A stretch of DNA of 17,519 nucleotides from Bacillota bacterium (GTDB lineage: Bacteria; Bacillota; Clostridia; Peptostreptococcales; Natronincolaceae), in NCBI GenBank assembly GCA_023387935.1, contig JAEWHG010000219.1:1-17519 (forward strand), written 5' to 3'. Shown piece after piece: positions 7,738-13,826 of this stretch. How positions within the stretch are numbered: position 1 is the first letter of the stretch; the number at the start of each line of letters is the position of its first letter. A model generated the notes under the pieces. It was not told where the DNA came from. It saw only the letters and a program-made list of their open reading frames with translations, and searched no databases. A program made the translations under genes and the position numbers.

Positions 7738-7865
7738 AGGTCCAATTTCTCCTCCAGTCATTCATATTATTTGAAACTTTCATATAGAATAAACTATGCA
7801 AGTTTCTTACTTATAATTATTATTGTATCATAATTTAGTTTCTACATTTTAAAAAATATTCCTTC

Positions 7866-7894
7866 ATTTTAATTAAAGAATCATCGTTTTTCAA
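7866..7894 (-). promoter_or_regulatory. Sigma-A promoter for yceG-telA
   Basis: On the minus strand TTGAAA (7894-7889), a 17-base spacer and TAAAAT (7871-7866) match the housekeeping consensus at nearly every position. The leader to yceG would be about 120 nt. A second TACAAT-like box with a preceding TG lies nearer the gene but has no -35 partner. Confidence 0.65.
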
Positions 7895-7951
7895 TATATT
7901 ACAATTTCATTACAAATTAAAAAAGTAGTAGTATTTTTTACCATAAATGTA

Positions 7952-7957
7952 TATAAT
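7952..7957 (+). promoter_or_regulatory. Possible -10 box for the plus-strand small-ORF locus
   Basis: A perfect TATAAT lies about 50 bases before the 29-codon ORF and diverges from the yceG promoter. The -35 position (TAGTAT) is poor, although a TG lies just upstream, so activator dependence is possible. Confidence 0.4.
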
Positions 7958-8005
7958 ATATATATGTAAAGTTAATTATTTAAAATTATGAAAGGAGGTC
8001 GCGTT

Positions 8006-8095
8006 ATGAATAAGCTACAAATAGTAACCTTAGACATTAAAGTTGCACAATTTAATAAAACATATACACGACCTGTCTTTAGTGTAAAAAACTAA
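8006..8095 (+). CDS. Small ORF, 29 residues, unknown
   Basis: ATG at 8006 follows an ideal ribosome binding site (AAAGGAGGT, 6 bases before the start) and reads 29 codons to a TAA. The peptide begins MNKLQIVTLDIKVAQ and ends TRPVFSVKN. It is basic, has no cysteine and no obvious signal sequence or membrane helix. I do not recognise it. The stop codon lies inside the first of a series of hairpins, so translation could affect that structure. It may be a true small protein, a leader peptide or a precursor peptide. The strong ribosome binding site is the main reason for calling it. Confidence 0.55.
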   Translation: MNKLQIVTLDIKVAQFNKTYTRPVFSVKN

Positions 8096-8127
8096 CATAT
8101 TTTTGTGTCTAATCCGATGTTAGTTTT
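8088..8127 (+). terminator. Hairpin 1 at the end of the 29-codon ORF
   Basis: AAAACTAACAT (8088-8098) and ATGTTAGTTTT (8117-8127) form an 11-bp stem with an 18-base loop; the last four bases are T. It contains the ORF stop codon. It could be a weak terminator or an attenuator. Confidence 0.5.
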
Positions 8128-8150
8128 AAACTAGTAAATCAAACTTACAG

Positions 8151-8192
8151 GCCATAGGTTGTGTATATAACATACCTATGGCTTTTATAATT
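8151..8192 (+). terminator. Hairpin 2, GCCATAGGT terminator
   Basis: GCCATAGGT (8151-8159) pairs perfectly with ACCTATGGC (8174-8182), followed by TTTTATAATTT. This fits a rho-independent terminator on the plus strand. Confidence 0.7.
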
Positions 8193-8200
8193 TACATAAA

Positions 8201-8235
8201 AATTAAAGGCGTTTTATAGCTCAGTACCTTTAATT
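8201..8235. repeat. Hairpin 2b between the two GCCATAGGT hairpins
   Basis: AATTAAAGG (8201-8209) and CCTTTAATT (8227-8235) form a perfect 9-bp stem with a 17-base loop. There is no T run after it, so it is more likely part of an RNA fold than a terminator. Confidence 0.5.
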
Positions 8236-8260
8236 AGTTATGTCCAAAAGCAATTTGTCT

Positions 8261-8306
8261 AATAAGCCATAGGTAGCTTTACCTATGGCTTATTATTGTG
8301 TTTTAT
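8261..8306 (+). terminator. Hairpin 3, second GCCATAGGT terminator
   Basis: AATAAGCCATAGGTA (8261-8275) and TACCTATGGCTTATT (8280-8294) form a perfect 15-bp stem with a 4-base loop, followed by ATTGTGTTTTATTT. It repeats the GCCATAGGT core of hairpin 2, 110 bases upstream. Confidence 0.65.
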
Positions 8307-8372
8307 TTATTAGTAATCATATAGCTTTCTATATATACATATAGATAGAAATTGGGAAAGGAGGAAATTTAG

Positions 8373-8408
8373 ATGAAGGTGATTTTTATTTACAGCAGTA
8401 CCAATTAA
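8373..8408 (+). CDS. Tiny ORF, 11 residues (possible leader peptide)
   Basis: ATG at 8373 has a perfect ribosome binding site (AAAGGAGG, 8 bases before it) and encodes MKVIFIYSSTN, then TAA. It lies 33 bases before the 89-codon ORF. A start signal this strong on so short a frame suggests a translated leader peptide or upstream ORF. A degraded gene start is an alternative. Function unknown. Confidence 0.4.
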   Translation: MKVIFIYSSTN

Positions 8409-8441
8409 TTAAAAATTTATTATGAAAAGGAGAGATGTAAT

Positions 8442-8711
8442 ATGATTAATTTAAATGAAAAGCAGTATACAGATATTTATCGTTTAGAAAAACAACAATA
8501 TACTTTAGGAGGTAGAGTTTTCATGTCCTTATTGAGTTTGTCCTTAAAGCTTAGCTATTTCAATATAAATATTAGTATTCATAGAGACGAGGCTAAAAGA
8601 AGAGATAAAGCGGCTAATGCACTTAAGCAGGAGCTATTAATTCAAGAAGCTCTTGAAAGAAGAGCTAAAATTCAAGCTGAATATCATTGCTTTAATGGTA
8701 TGATTCAGTAG
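8442..8711 (+). CDS. Hypothetical protein, 89 residues (62 from an internal start)
   Basis: I do not recognise this protein. The first 27 residues are polar and tyrosine/glutamine-rich. A leucine/serine stretch follows (MSLLSLSLKLSYFNINISI, 28-46), then a strongly charged helix-forming segment from about residue 47 to 80 (HRDEAKRRDKAANALKQELL and so on), ending with one cysteine. No signal peptide is clear. Two starts are well supported: ATG 8442 with AAAAGGAGAG, and in-frame ATG 8523 with AGGAGGT nine bases upstream; the latter site forms part of codons 22-25. A 20-bp hairpin terminator follows 7 bases after the stop. It is divergent from the Ter cluster and may be expressed with the two small ORFs before it. 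Confidence 0.65.
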   Translation: MINLNEKQYTDIYRLEKQQYTLGGRVFMSLLSLSLKLSYFNINISIHRDEAKRRDKAANALKQELLIQEALERRAKIQAEYHCFNGMIQ

Positions 8712-8718
8712 TTATACC

Positions 8719-8764
8719 TAAACACCCCAGTAGATCGGTTTATTCCGATCTACTGGGGTGTTTA
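8719..8764 (+). terminator. 20-bp perfect hairpin terminator
   Basis: A 20-bp perfect stem (8719-8738 with 8745-8764, loop TTTATT) begins TAAACACCCCAGTAG and ends with GGTGTTTA. It is GC-rich at the centre and far more stable than its surroundings. It lies between convergent genes and may stop transcription from both sides. Confidence 0.8.
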
Positions 8765-8770
8765 ATACAA

Positions 8771-8801
8771 AAAGAAAAACACCTACCCGAAGTAGATGTT
8801 T
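8771..8801 (-). terminator. Terminator of the small winged-helix gene
   Basis: On the minus strand AAACATCTAC / GTAGGTGTTT form a 10-bp stem (one G-U pair) around a UUCG-type loop, followed by TTCTTTTTG. It lies 17 bases beyond the stop codon. Confidence 0.8.
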
Positions 8802-8817
8802 TATAATAATTATTTAA

Positions 8818-8997
8818 TTATTCATTAATTGAATAATAGCAACGTTTAGGAGAAATAATCTTTTCTTCCTTTTTTAACTCTTTAATCGCTTTATCAACCT
8901 CTTTTTTATCGATACCTGCTTTCTCGGCAATTTCTCCCGCCTTTAAAGGCTCTCCTGCTTCCTTAAGTGTTTTTGCTACTAATCCATTAATATCCAT
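8818..8997 (-). CDS. Small winged-helix DNA-binding-like protein, 59 residues
   Basis: A complete 59-residue frame (MDINGLVAKTLKEAGEPLKA, then GEIAEKAGIDKKEVDKAIKE, LKKEEKIISPKRCYYSINE). The order is helix, turn, GEIAEKAGIDKKEVDKAIKEL as a helix-turn-helix, then KIISPKRCYYSI as a beta wing. That is the plan of a minimal winged helix, similar to the MarR/DprA-C or archaeal-type HTH units that occur alone in Clostridia. It may bind DNA or a partner protein; the target is unknown. It has a strong ribosome binding site (AAGGAGGG, 7-8 bases before ATG 8995-8997), its own terminator, and about 160 bases separating it from the alcohol dehydrogenase gene upstream. Confidence 0.82.
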   Translation of the reverse strand: MDINGLVAKTLKEAGEPLKAGEIAEKAGIDKKEVDKAIKELKKEEKIISPKRCYYSINE

Positions 8998-9109
8998 ATA
9001 TAGTCCCTCCTTAATTTCTTTAGTTTAATGCTACGAATATATATTTATCCAATTTTATATAAAATAAACAGTATTTATAATTAATTTTATCTTAAATAAA
9101 TTTAAATGT

Positions 9110-9156
9110 AAAAATCAACAATAACATTATTTATAATCGATATGTTTATGATTTTT
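9110..9156 (-). terminator. AT-rich hairpin after the alcohol dehydrogenase gene
   Basis: AAAAATCA (9110-9117) and TGATTTTT (9149-9156) pair perfectly, with further interrupted pairing of TAACAT and ATGTTTA inside. It starts 4 bases past the stop codon. The minus-strand 3' arm ends in five T residues. A plausible but weak terminator. Confidence 0.45.
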
Positions 9157-9159
9157 CTA

Positions 9160-10326
9160 TTACTCATAAGCAATTTTTAGAATTTCTAATATATCTTCTC
9201 TATATAGTTTTTTAAGAGTACCAAGTGGAGCCTGCATTGCTGCATTATCGGCGATTTTGTCTAATTCTTCATATTTTACGCCTATTTCTTGTAAAGTTAC
9301 AGGAGCTTTTAAACTGCTGAAAAATGCTTTTAATGCTTCTATTCCCTTTAAAGCCTTCTCCTCTTTTGTACCCTCTGCTATATTAAATATTTGCTCAGCA
9401 AAACGTTCAAACATATCTAGGTTTTCTTTATATACGTATTTCATCCAAGCAGGGAAAACAATGGCAAGTCCTGCTCCATGTGCCACTCCATACAAAGCAC
9501 TTAAACTATGCTCTATACTGTGGGACGCCCAGTCACCACCACTTCTTCCAACTCCATTGCTTCCATTTAGCCCAAGTGTAGCGCACCAAGCCAATTGAGC
9601 TCTTGATTGGTAATTTGTTGGATCTTCTAATAAAATTTTTACATGCTTCATAGTTGTACGAATAATACCTTCAGAGTATTCCATTAACACATCAACATCA
9701 TCTGTACCATCAAAATAAAGTTCAAAAACATGAGCCATCGTATCAATTGCTGTATTAGCCGTTTGATTAGGAGGTAATGTTTCTTGAACCTTAGGATCTA
9801 TAATACTTACCTTAGGATACATAACAGGAGAACCACAACTCCACTTTTTATTTTCGACCTCATTTGTAATTACTGAACCGTTGTTCATTTCTGATGCAGT
9901 AGCTGATATAGTTAGTACACCAAAGTAAGGCATTGCTGAATTAGGCTTTAATTTTTCTTCATAAAAATCCCATACATTTCCTTCATAGTGACAACCTATA
10001 GCTACTGCCTTTGCAGTATCATACACACTTCCACCACCTACTGCAAGTAGCCCCTGTACACCTTCTTCTTTTGCCTTATCTATTGCTTCTTGTACTTTAC
10101 TTAAAACTGGATTAGGCTGTACTCCAGATACTTCTACATAATCAACATTATGCTCTTTAAGAGATTTAATTACTTCGTCATAAACACCATTTTTAAATAT
10201 AGATCCGCCACCGTAAATAATAAGAACCTTATCTACACCATGTTTTTTTATTTCTTTTCCTATTTTACCAATGGTTCCTTCGCCAAATATAATTTTTGTT
10301 GGATTTTGATAAACAAAATTTTTCAT
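9160..10326 (-). CDS. Iron-containing alcohol dehydrogenase (butanol dehydrogenase-like)
   Basis: A 388-residue protein of the group III (iron-containing) alcohol dehydrogenases, closest in pattern to the BdhA/BdhB/YugJ type that reduces aldehydes with NAD(P)H in clostridial fermentation. GGGS at 97-100 within VGGGSVYDTAKAVAIG belongs to the nucleotide-binding domain. The expected metal ligands are present: Asp195 and His199 (NTAIDTMAHVFE), His269 (WASHSIEHSLSAL) and His283 (GVAHGAGLA). Length is normal for the family and no damage is seen. It has an excellent ribosome binding site (GAGGAGGT) 7 bases before ATG 10324-10326. Only 40 bases separate it from the helD stop and no terminator is visible there, so it may be partly co-transcribed with helD. 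The preferred substrate cannot be told from sequence. Confidence 0.93.
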   Translation of the reverse strand: MKNFVYQNPTKIIFGEGTIGKIGKEIKKHGVDKVLIIYGGGSIFKNGVYDEVIKSLKEHNVDYVEVSGVQPNPVLSKVQEAIDKAKEEGVQGLLAVGGGSVYDTAKAVAIGCHYEGNVWDFYEEKLKPNSAMPYFGVLTISATASEMNNGSVITNEVENKKWSCGSPVMYPKVSIIDPKVQETLPPNQTANTAIDTMAHVFELYFDGTDDVDVLMEYSEGIIRTTMKHVKILLEDPTNYQSRAQLAWCATLGLNGSNGVGRSGGDWASHSIEHSLSALYGVAHGAGLAIVFPAWMKYVYKENLDMFERFAEQIFNIAEGTKEEKALKGIEALKAFFSSLKAPVTLQEIGVKYEELDKIADNAAMQAPLGTLKKLYREDILEILKIAYE

Positions 10327-10366
10327 CCAAATACCTCCTCGTATAAAATTTACCTTATTCTAAATA

Positions 10367-12688
10367 CTACAATATATTTCTATATCCAGAAACAAATTCC
10401 TCTAGTCCATCTAATATATTAGAAGGTTTATTTTCATAAAATATATCTACAGTGTGAAGTCCTCTCGTTATCCCTATATATAGAAGCTTTATATCTATAG
10501 AATTTATATTATAGCTCTCTTCATTTACATCCCATAATATAACTCCGTCAAATTCCAGCCCTTTAGATAAATAGCTCGGCATTAACACTACTCCATCTTT
10601 AAAATCTGTAGTCTCATCTGTAAGTAAATATACCTCAGGTAATTTATCTTTTATCATATCATAGGCAATTTCAGTAGTTTTTAAATCTTTGCAGATAATT
10701 CCTATAGATGAATTATTGTGACTCTTTAAAGTTTTAATTCTATCTATTACCCCGTTGACCATTTCTTCTTTGTCTAAACATCTTATTAAGCCTGGTTTAT
10801 CTCCATGCCTAAATACTGGTTCTGCTAAAATAGCATCTAAGTTGTCACATTTTTTTATAATTTGATTTGCTAAATTTACAATTTCTACAGTGGATCTATA
10901 GCTCGTTGTTAAAATATGAAAGTCATAATTTTTATCTTGGAATATCTTTTTCATTACATTGGACCAGTTATTAATACCTTTATATGAATAAATACCTTGT
11001 GATAAGTCCCCAACAAAAGTAAATGAATCATTTAAAGATATTTCCCTTAGAACACTTATTTTAAATTCATCAAAATCCTGTGCTTCATCTACAACGATAT
11101 GTGTATATTTATTTTTATCTTCCAGCCCAAACAGTTTTATATGAGTATATGCAAGAGGAGCCAAGTCCTCATTTTTATATATTTTATTATTTAAATTGCT
11201 CTTACAATTGGTAAGTATTTTATTAAACAGATCCAATGGCATCCTAGAACCAAAGGCCAAACTGAACTGTTCATTCTCAAATATAGAAGTGTAAAAATTA
11301 AAAATATCCAACTTATCTACTTTATTAATATAATCATTTACAGCTAAAGAAATGTTTTTCTTAATTTGCTTTAGTTTTTCATCCCTTTCTTCGTATAGCT
11401 TTATAATTTCAGGTCGCACTAAATCTATATTCTCTACCTTACTTTTAAGGGTACTTATTTTTTCTTTATATATAAACTCTATTTTTTCTTCTATACTGCT
11501 AATTTCATTCTTCAATCTTATTTTTAAATATTCCTTAAGCTTAATTATCCTTTCATTGAAAGATAAGTGCAAGTTACTTGTTAAAAATATTTCTTGAGCT
11601 TTTTTATAATCTAGTATAGAGATTCCATACATATTGATATCTTCATTTGGAAGTAAAGTTTTTTCAAGTATCTTTAAATTATTATCTATTACCTTCTTAA
11701 ACAAAATGGAGCCTTTTATTTTAGATAAATTAGCTACAACTGCTCTGTCTTCATTTTTAGAATCCATTAAAATATTTAATTCGTCAATGCTTTGCCGAAT
11801 CTTTATTTTCTTCTTTATCAGCTTTAATGCCCATTCCTCAAATGTTGTTTGAAAAACCTCATCTACGCCTAAGTCAGGCAAAATTTCTGATATGTAATTT
11901 AAAAATAATTTATTTGGTGCAATCACCATATAATTAGAATTTCCTATATTCTTTCTATTTGTATACATCAGATATGCCATTCTATGCAGAGCAATGGTTG
12001 TTTTTCCACTTCCTGCGACCCCCTGAACAACTAAAGGTCTAAACATGCTACTTCTAATTACTTTGTTTTGTTGGTCCTGTATCGTAGCTACGATCTCCTT
12101 CAAACGCCCTTGATTCGATTTACTAAGGGCATCTATTAAAAATTCGCCTTTTACCGTTAAGCTATCCTCTATTCTATCCTCTGATCTTTTTTCATCGAAT
12201 ATTTCAATTAATTCTCCATTTCTAATTTCATATCTTCTTTTCAGGTACATCTTTCCATTGATCTTACCATAAGGTGCTCTATAGGATACATCTTCACTAT
12301 GTCCACTGTAGTATATATCTGATATAGGAGCACGCCAGTCTACAACCACTGGCACCTCTTCTTTTCTATCGTGCAATCCGTGTTTCCCTATATATATTTT
12401 TTCTATTTCTCCTCTATTTTTTTCTTGAAAATCTACACGCCCAAAATATGGAGAATCCTTTGCTGCCAGTATCTTTTTAATATCTTTTTCAGCAAATCTT
12501 TGTAGCTGTTGTTTCGCAATTAACCGTTCATCCATCAAATGTGTAACTGTCTTTCTAATATCTTTGATCTCTTTACTAAGTATCGCTTCTTTATTCTCTA
12601 GGTATTCTTTTTCTAAGTCTACCCAATCTAATACATTGCTTAAGTTTTTCTTTTCTTCATCGTAAGCCAAATGGTTCCTTGCATCCAT
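10367..12688 (-). CDS. helD: HelD, UvrD/Rep-like RNA polymerase recycling motor
   Basis: A 773-residue superfamily 1 NTPase of the HelD type. An N-terminal charged coiled coil (about 8-75) is the part that in HelD enters the RNA polymerase secondary channel. The DWRAPISDIYY segment near 117-127 is a HelD hallmark. Walker A is GVAGSGKT (223-230), followed by a long inserted helical arm, then Walker B VVDEAQDFDE, motif III FVGDLSQGIYSYKG, motif IV TTSYRST, motif V SKGLEFDGVILWD and motif VI LLYIGITRG. HelD uses ATP to strip stalled RNA polymerase from DNA or RNA. I chose ATG 12686-12688 because GGAGGG lies just before it; an upstream ATG at 12740-12742 adds 18 atypical residues with no ribosome binding site. 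Palindromes occur upstream. The alcohol dehydrogenase gene follows after 40 bases. Confidence 0.93.
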   Translation of the reverse strand: MDARNHLAYDEEKKNLSNVLDWVDLEKEYLENKEAILSKEIKDIRKTVTHLMDERLIAKQQLQRFAEKDIKKILAAKDSPYFGRVDFQEKNRGEIEKIYIGKHGLHDRKEEVPVVVDWRAPISDIYYSGHSEDVSYRAPYGKINGKMYLKRRYEIRNGELIEIFDEKRSEDRIEDSLTVKGEFLIDALSKSNQGRLKEIVATIQDQQNKVIRSSMFRPLVVQGVAGSGKTTIALHRMAYLMYTNRKNIGNSNYMVIAPNKLFLNYISEILPDLGVDEVFQTTFEEWALKLIKKKIKIRQSIDELNILMDSKNEDRAVVANLSKIKGSILFKKVIDNNLKILEKTLLPNEDINMYGISILDYKKAQEIFLTSNLHLSFNERIIKLKEYLKIRLKNEISSIEEKIEFIYKEKISTLKSKVENIDLVRPEIIKLYEERDEKLKQIKKNISLAVNDYINKVDKLDIFNFYTSIFENEQFSLAFGSRMPLDLFNKILTNCKSNLNNKIYKNEDLAPLAYTHIKLFGLEDKNKYTHIVVDEAQDFDEFKISVLREISLNDSFTFVGDLSQGIYSYKGINNWSNVMKKIFQDKNYDFHILTTSYRSTVEIVNLANQIIKKCDNLDAILAEPVFRHGDKPGLIRCLDKEEMVNGVIDRIKTLKSHNNSSIGIICKDLKTTEIAYDMIKDKLPEVYLLTDETTDFKDGVVLMPSYLSKGLEFDGVILWDVNEESYNINSIDIKLLYIGITRGLHTVDIFYENKPSNILDGLEEFVSGYRNIL

Positions 12689-12724
12689 AGTATCCCTCCA
12701 CTCTATTATTACAACGTGAAACGT

Positions 12725-12738
12725 ATTACAATTGTAAT
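12725..12738. promoter_or_regulatory. Perfect 14-bp palindrome upstream of helD
   Basis: ATTACAATTGTAAT lies 37 bases before the helD start codon. Its size and symmetry fit a dimeric repressor site (MarR-type sites often look like this), but no regulator is identified. Confidence 0.45.
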
Positions 12739-12793
12739 GCAAAAAAGTTTTTTATACAAATTGCCAATACGCTACTGTACTATGTACCACAAC

Positions 12794-12813
12794 TATGAAA
12801 TTTACATTTCATA
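12794..12813. promoter_or_regulatory. Inverted repeat TATGAAAT-N4-ATTTCATA
   Basis: Two perfect 8-base arms (12794-12801 and 12806-12813) lie between helD and the divergent candidate small RNA, about 28 bases upstream of the latter's -35 box. It could be an operator serving either side. Confidence 0.45.
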
Positions 12814-12840
12814 ATTTTGCTTCATTTTTTAACTTTTTTC

Positions 12841-12869
12841 TTGCCAACTTAAGGTTTTTTTGGTAGACT
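12841..12869 (+). promoter_or_regulatory. Promoter for a plus-strand transcript divergent from helD
   Basis: TTGCCA (12841-12846), a 17-base spacer and TAGACT (12864-12869) fit the sigma-A pattern (5/6 and 4/6 matches). A strong terminator lies about 180 bases downstream on the same strand, with no solid coding region between. Confidence 0.5.
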
Positions 12870-12875
12870 AGTGAT

Positions 12876-13052
12876 ATTAGAAATGCCAATTTTAAAAAGT
12901 AAAAAATTACCTTTTTTAGATATTAAAATAGAATTTATTCGCTTGGCTTATAAACTTTATATCGCAGAAATTCTAAGCTTTAATTAGAATTTTAAGTACT
13001 CAAATTTAACAATAATTTAAGGATAGTTTTCCCGTGGAAAACTATCCTTTTT
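12876..13052 (+). ncRNA. Candidate small RNA, about 175 nt
   Basis: Predicted from the promoter at 12841-12869 and the terminator at 13019-13052. Inside are a 9-bp stem with one bulge (AAAAAGTAA / TTACCTTTTT) and a perfect 9-bp stem AAATTCTAA / TTAGAATTT (12968-12976 with 12984-12992). A 34-codon frame (12883-12987) overlaps it but has no ribosome binding site. No known RNA family was recognised. The strand is supported by the T run at the terminator. Confidence 0.4.
13019..13052 (+). terminator. Very strong terminator between helD and the pseudouridine synthase
   Basis: A perfect 14-bp stem (13019-13032 with 13036-13049; core GGATAGTTTTCC, loop CGT) is followed on the plus strand by TTTATT after the paired T residues. 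On the minus strand the following bases are TTAAATTATTG, so it may also stop the pseudouridine synthase transcript. Confidence 0.8.
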
Positions 13053-13126
13053 ATTGTGAATACAACAAGGTTCACGAAACCCGTCAGCAATTTTTGATTG
13101 CGCTGATGGGAGGGATTCTTATTATT
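13048..13126 (-). repeat. Copy B of the 78-79 bp dispersed element at a stop codon
   Basis: This matches 6036-6113 over its whole length, best at both ends. It begins within the stop codon of the pseudouridine synthase gene, in the string TAATAATAAG. The 8-bp basal stem ATAATAAG / CTTGTTGT is kept. The upper stem differs from copy A: CCCATCAGC faces GCTGACGGG, nine positions with one A-C mismatch. Confidence 0.7.
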
Positions 13127-13814
13127 ATATACAATTTATACTAAACCTAGTCCAAGGAGCCTTTTTCTCTGGAAAACTAGTGAATACCATGCTTTCTTTT
13201 GAAGTAGGGTGCTGAATAGCAATTTTATGAGACCAAAGTGCAATCTGCTGTCCAATGTTATTTACATTTCTTCCATATCTCTGATCTCCATATAAAGGAT
13301 TGCCAATAGTAGAAAATTGCACACGAATTTGATGTGGTCTTCCAGTATGCAAGTTTATCTTTACTAAGCTATAGCTTTCTACAGTTTCTACAACTTCATA
13401 ATCTAATATTGCTTCCTTTGCACCTTCAGTATCTTTTTTTACAACGGATACTGTATTGGTTTTGCTATCTTTTAGTAGATAATGAATTAAAGTATCCTTC
13501 TCCTTTACAGGTCTGCCATGAACAACTGCCATATAGTTTTTTTTAAATTCTCTTTTTCTTATTTGATCCGATAGTCTCGAGGCAGATTTTGAGGTTTTAC
13601 TAAAAACCATTACGCCTCCTACTGGTCTATCTAACCGATGTACAAGACCTAAATAAACATTTCCTGGTTTATTATATCTCTCCTTAATGTCTTCCTTTAA
13701 TAAGGTAAGCATATCTAAATCTCCTGTATGATCTTCCTGAGATAAAATATTCGACGGCTTTTCTACTACTAACAAATGATTATCTTCAAAAAGAATAGGA
13801 ACTTCTACTTTCAT
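13125..13814 (-). CDS. RluA-family RNA pseudouridine synthase
   Basis: A 229-residue catalytic domain of the RluA/RluC/TruC superfamily, which isomerises uridine to pseudouridine in rRNA or tRNA. VHRLDRPVGGV at 58-68 holds the catalytic Asp62, and LHTGRPHQIRVQ at 155-166 is the second hallmark. The start ILFEDNHLLVVEKPSNIL is also typical. There is no N-terminal S4 domain, so it is the short TruC-like form; the target nucleotide is not predictable. ATG 13812-13814 follows AGGAGG at 8 bases. Only 12 bases separate it from the methyltransferase stop, so the two are surely one operon. Its stop codon overlaps the repeated element. Confidence 0.92.
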   Translation of the reverse strand: MKVEVPILFEDNHLLVVEKPSNILSQEDHTGDLDMLTLLKEDIKERYNKPGNVYLGLVHRLDRPVGGVMVFSKTSKSASRLSDQIRKREFKKNYMAVVHGRPVKEKDTLIHYLLKDSKTNTVSVVKKDTEGAKEAILDYEVVETVESYSLVKINLHTGRPHQIRVQFSTIGNPLYGDQRYGRNVNNIGQQIALWSHKIAIQHPTSKESMVFTSFPEKKAPWTRFSINCI

Positions 13815-13826
13815 TAAAACATCCTC

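Noticed and set aside
8217..8225. TAGCTCAGT, resembling a tRNA D-arm
   Set aside because: No acceptor stem, anticodon arm or T arm around it; it falls in the loop of the 8201-8235 hairpin.
7952..8310. Known large RNA (OLE, 6S, tmRNA) or T-box in the plus-strand locus
   Set aside because: None of the conserved sequence signatures I know for these are seen, and small ORFs interrupt the region.
12689..12742. N-terminal extension of HelD by 18 residues
   Set aside because: No ribosome binding site at that ATG, residues unlike HelD proteins, and it would cover the palindrome; the ATG at 12686-12688 has GGAGGG.
12883..12987. 34-codon plus-strand frame beside helD
   Set aside because: Its ATG would lie about 7 bases from the predicted transcription start and has no ribosome binding site; a non-coding transcript fits better.
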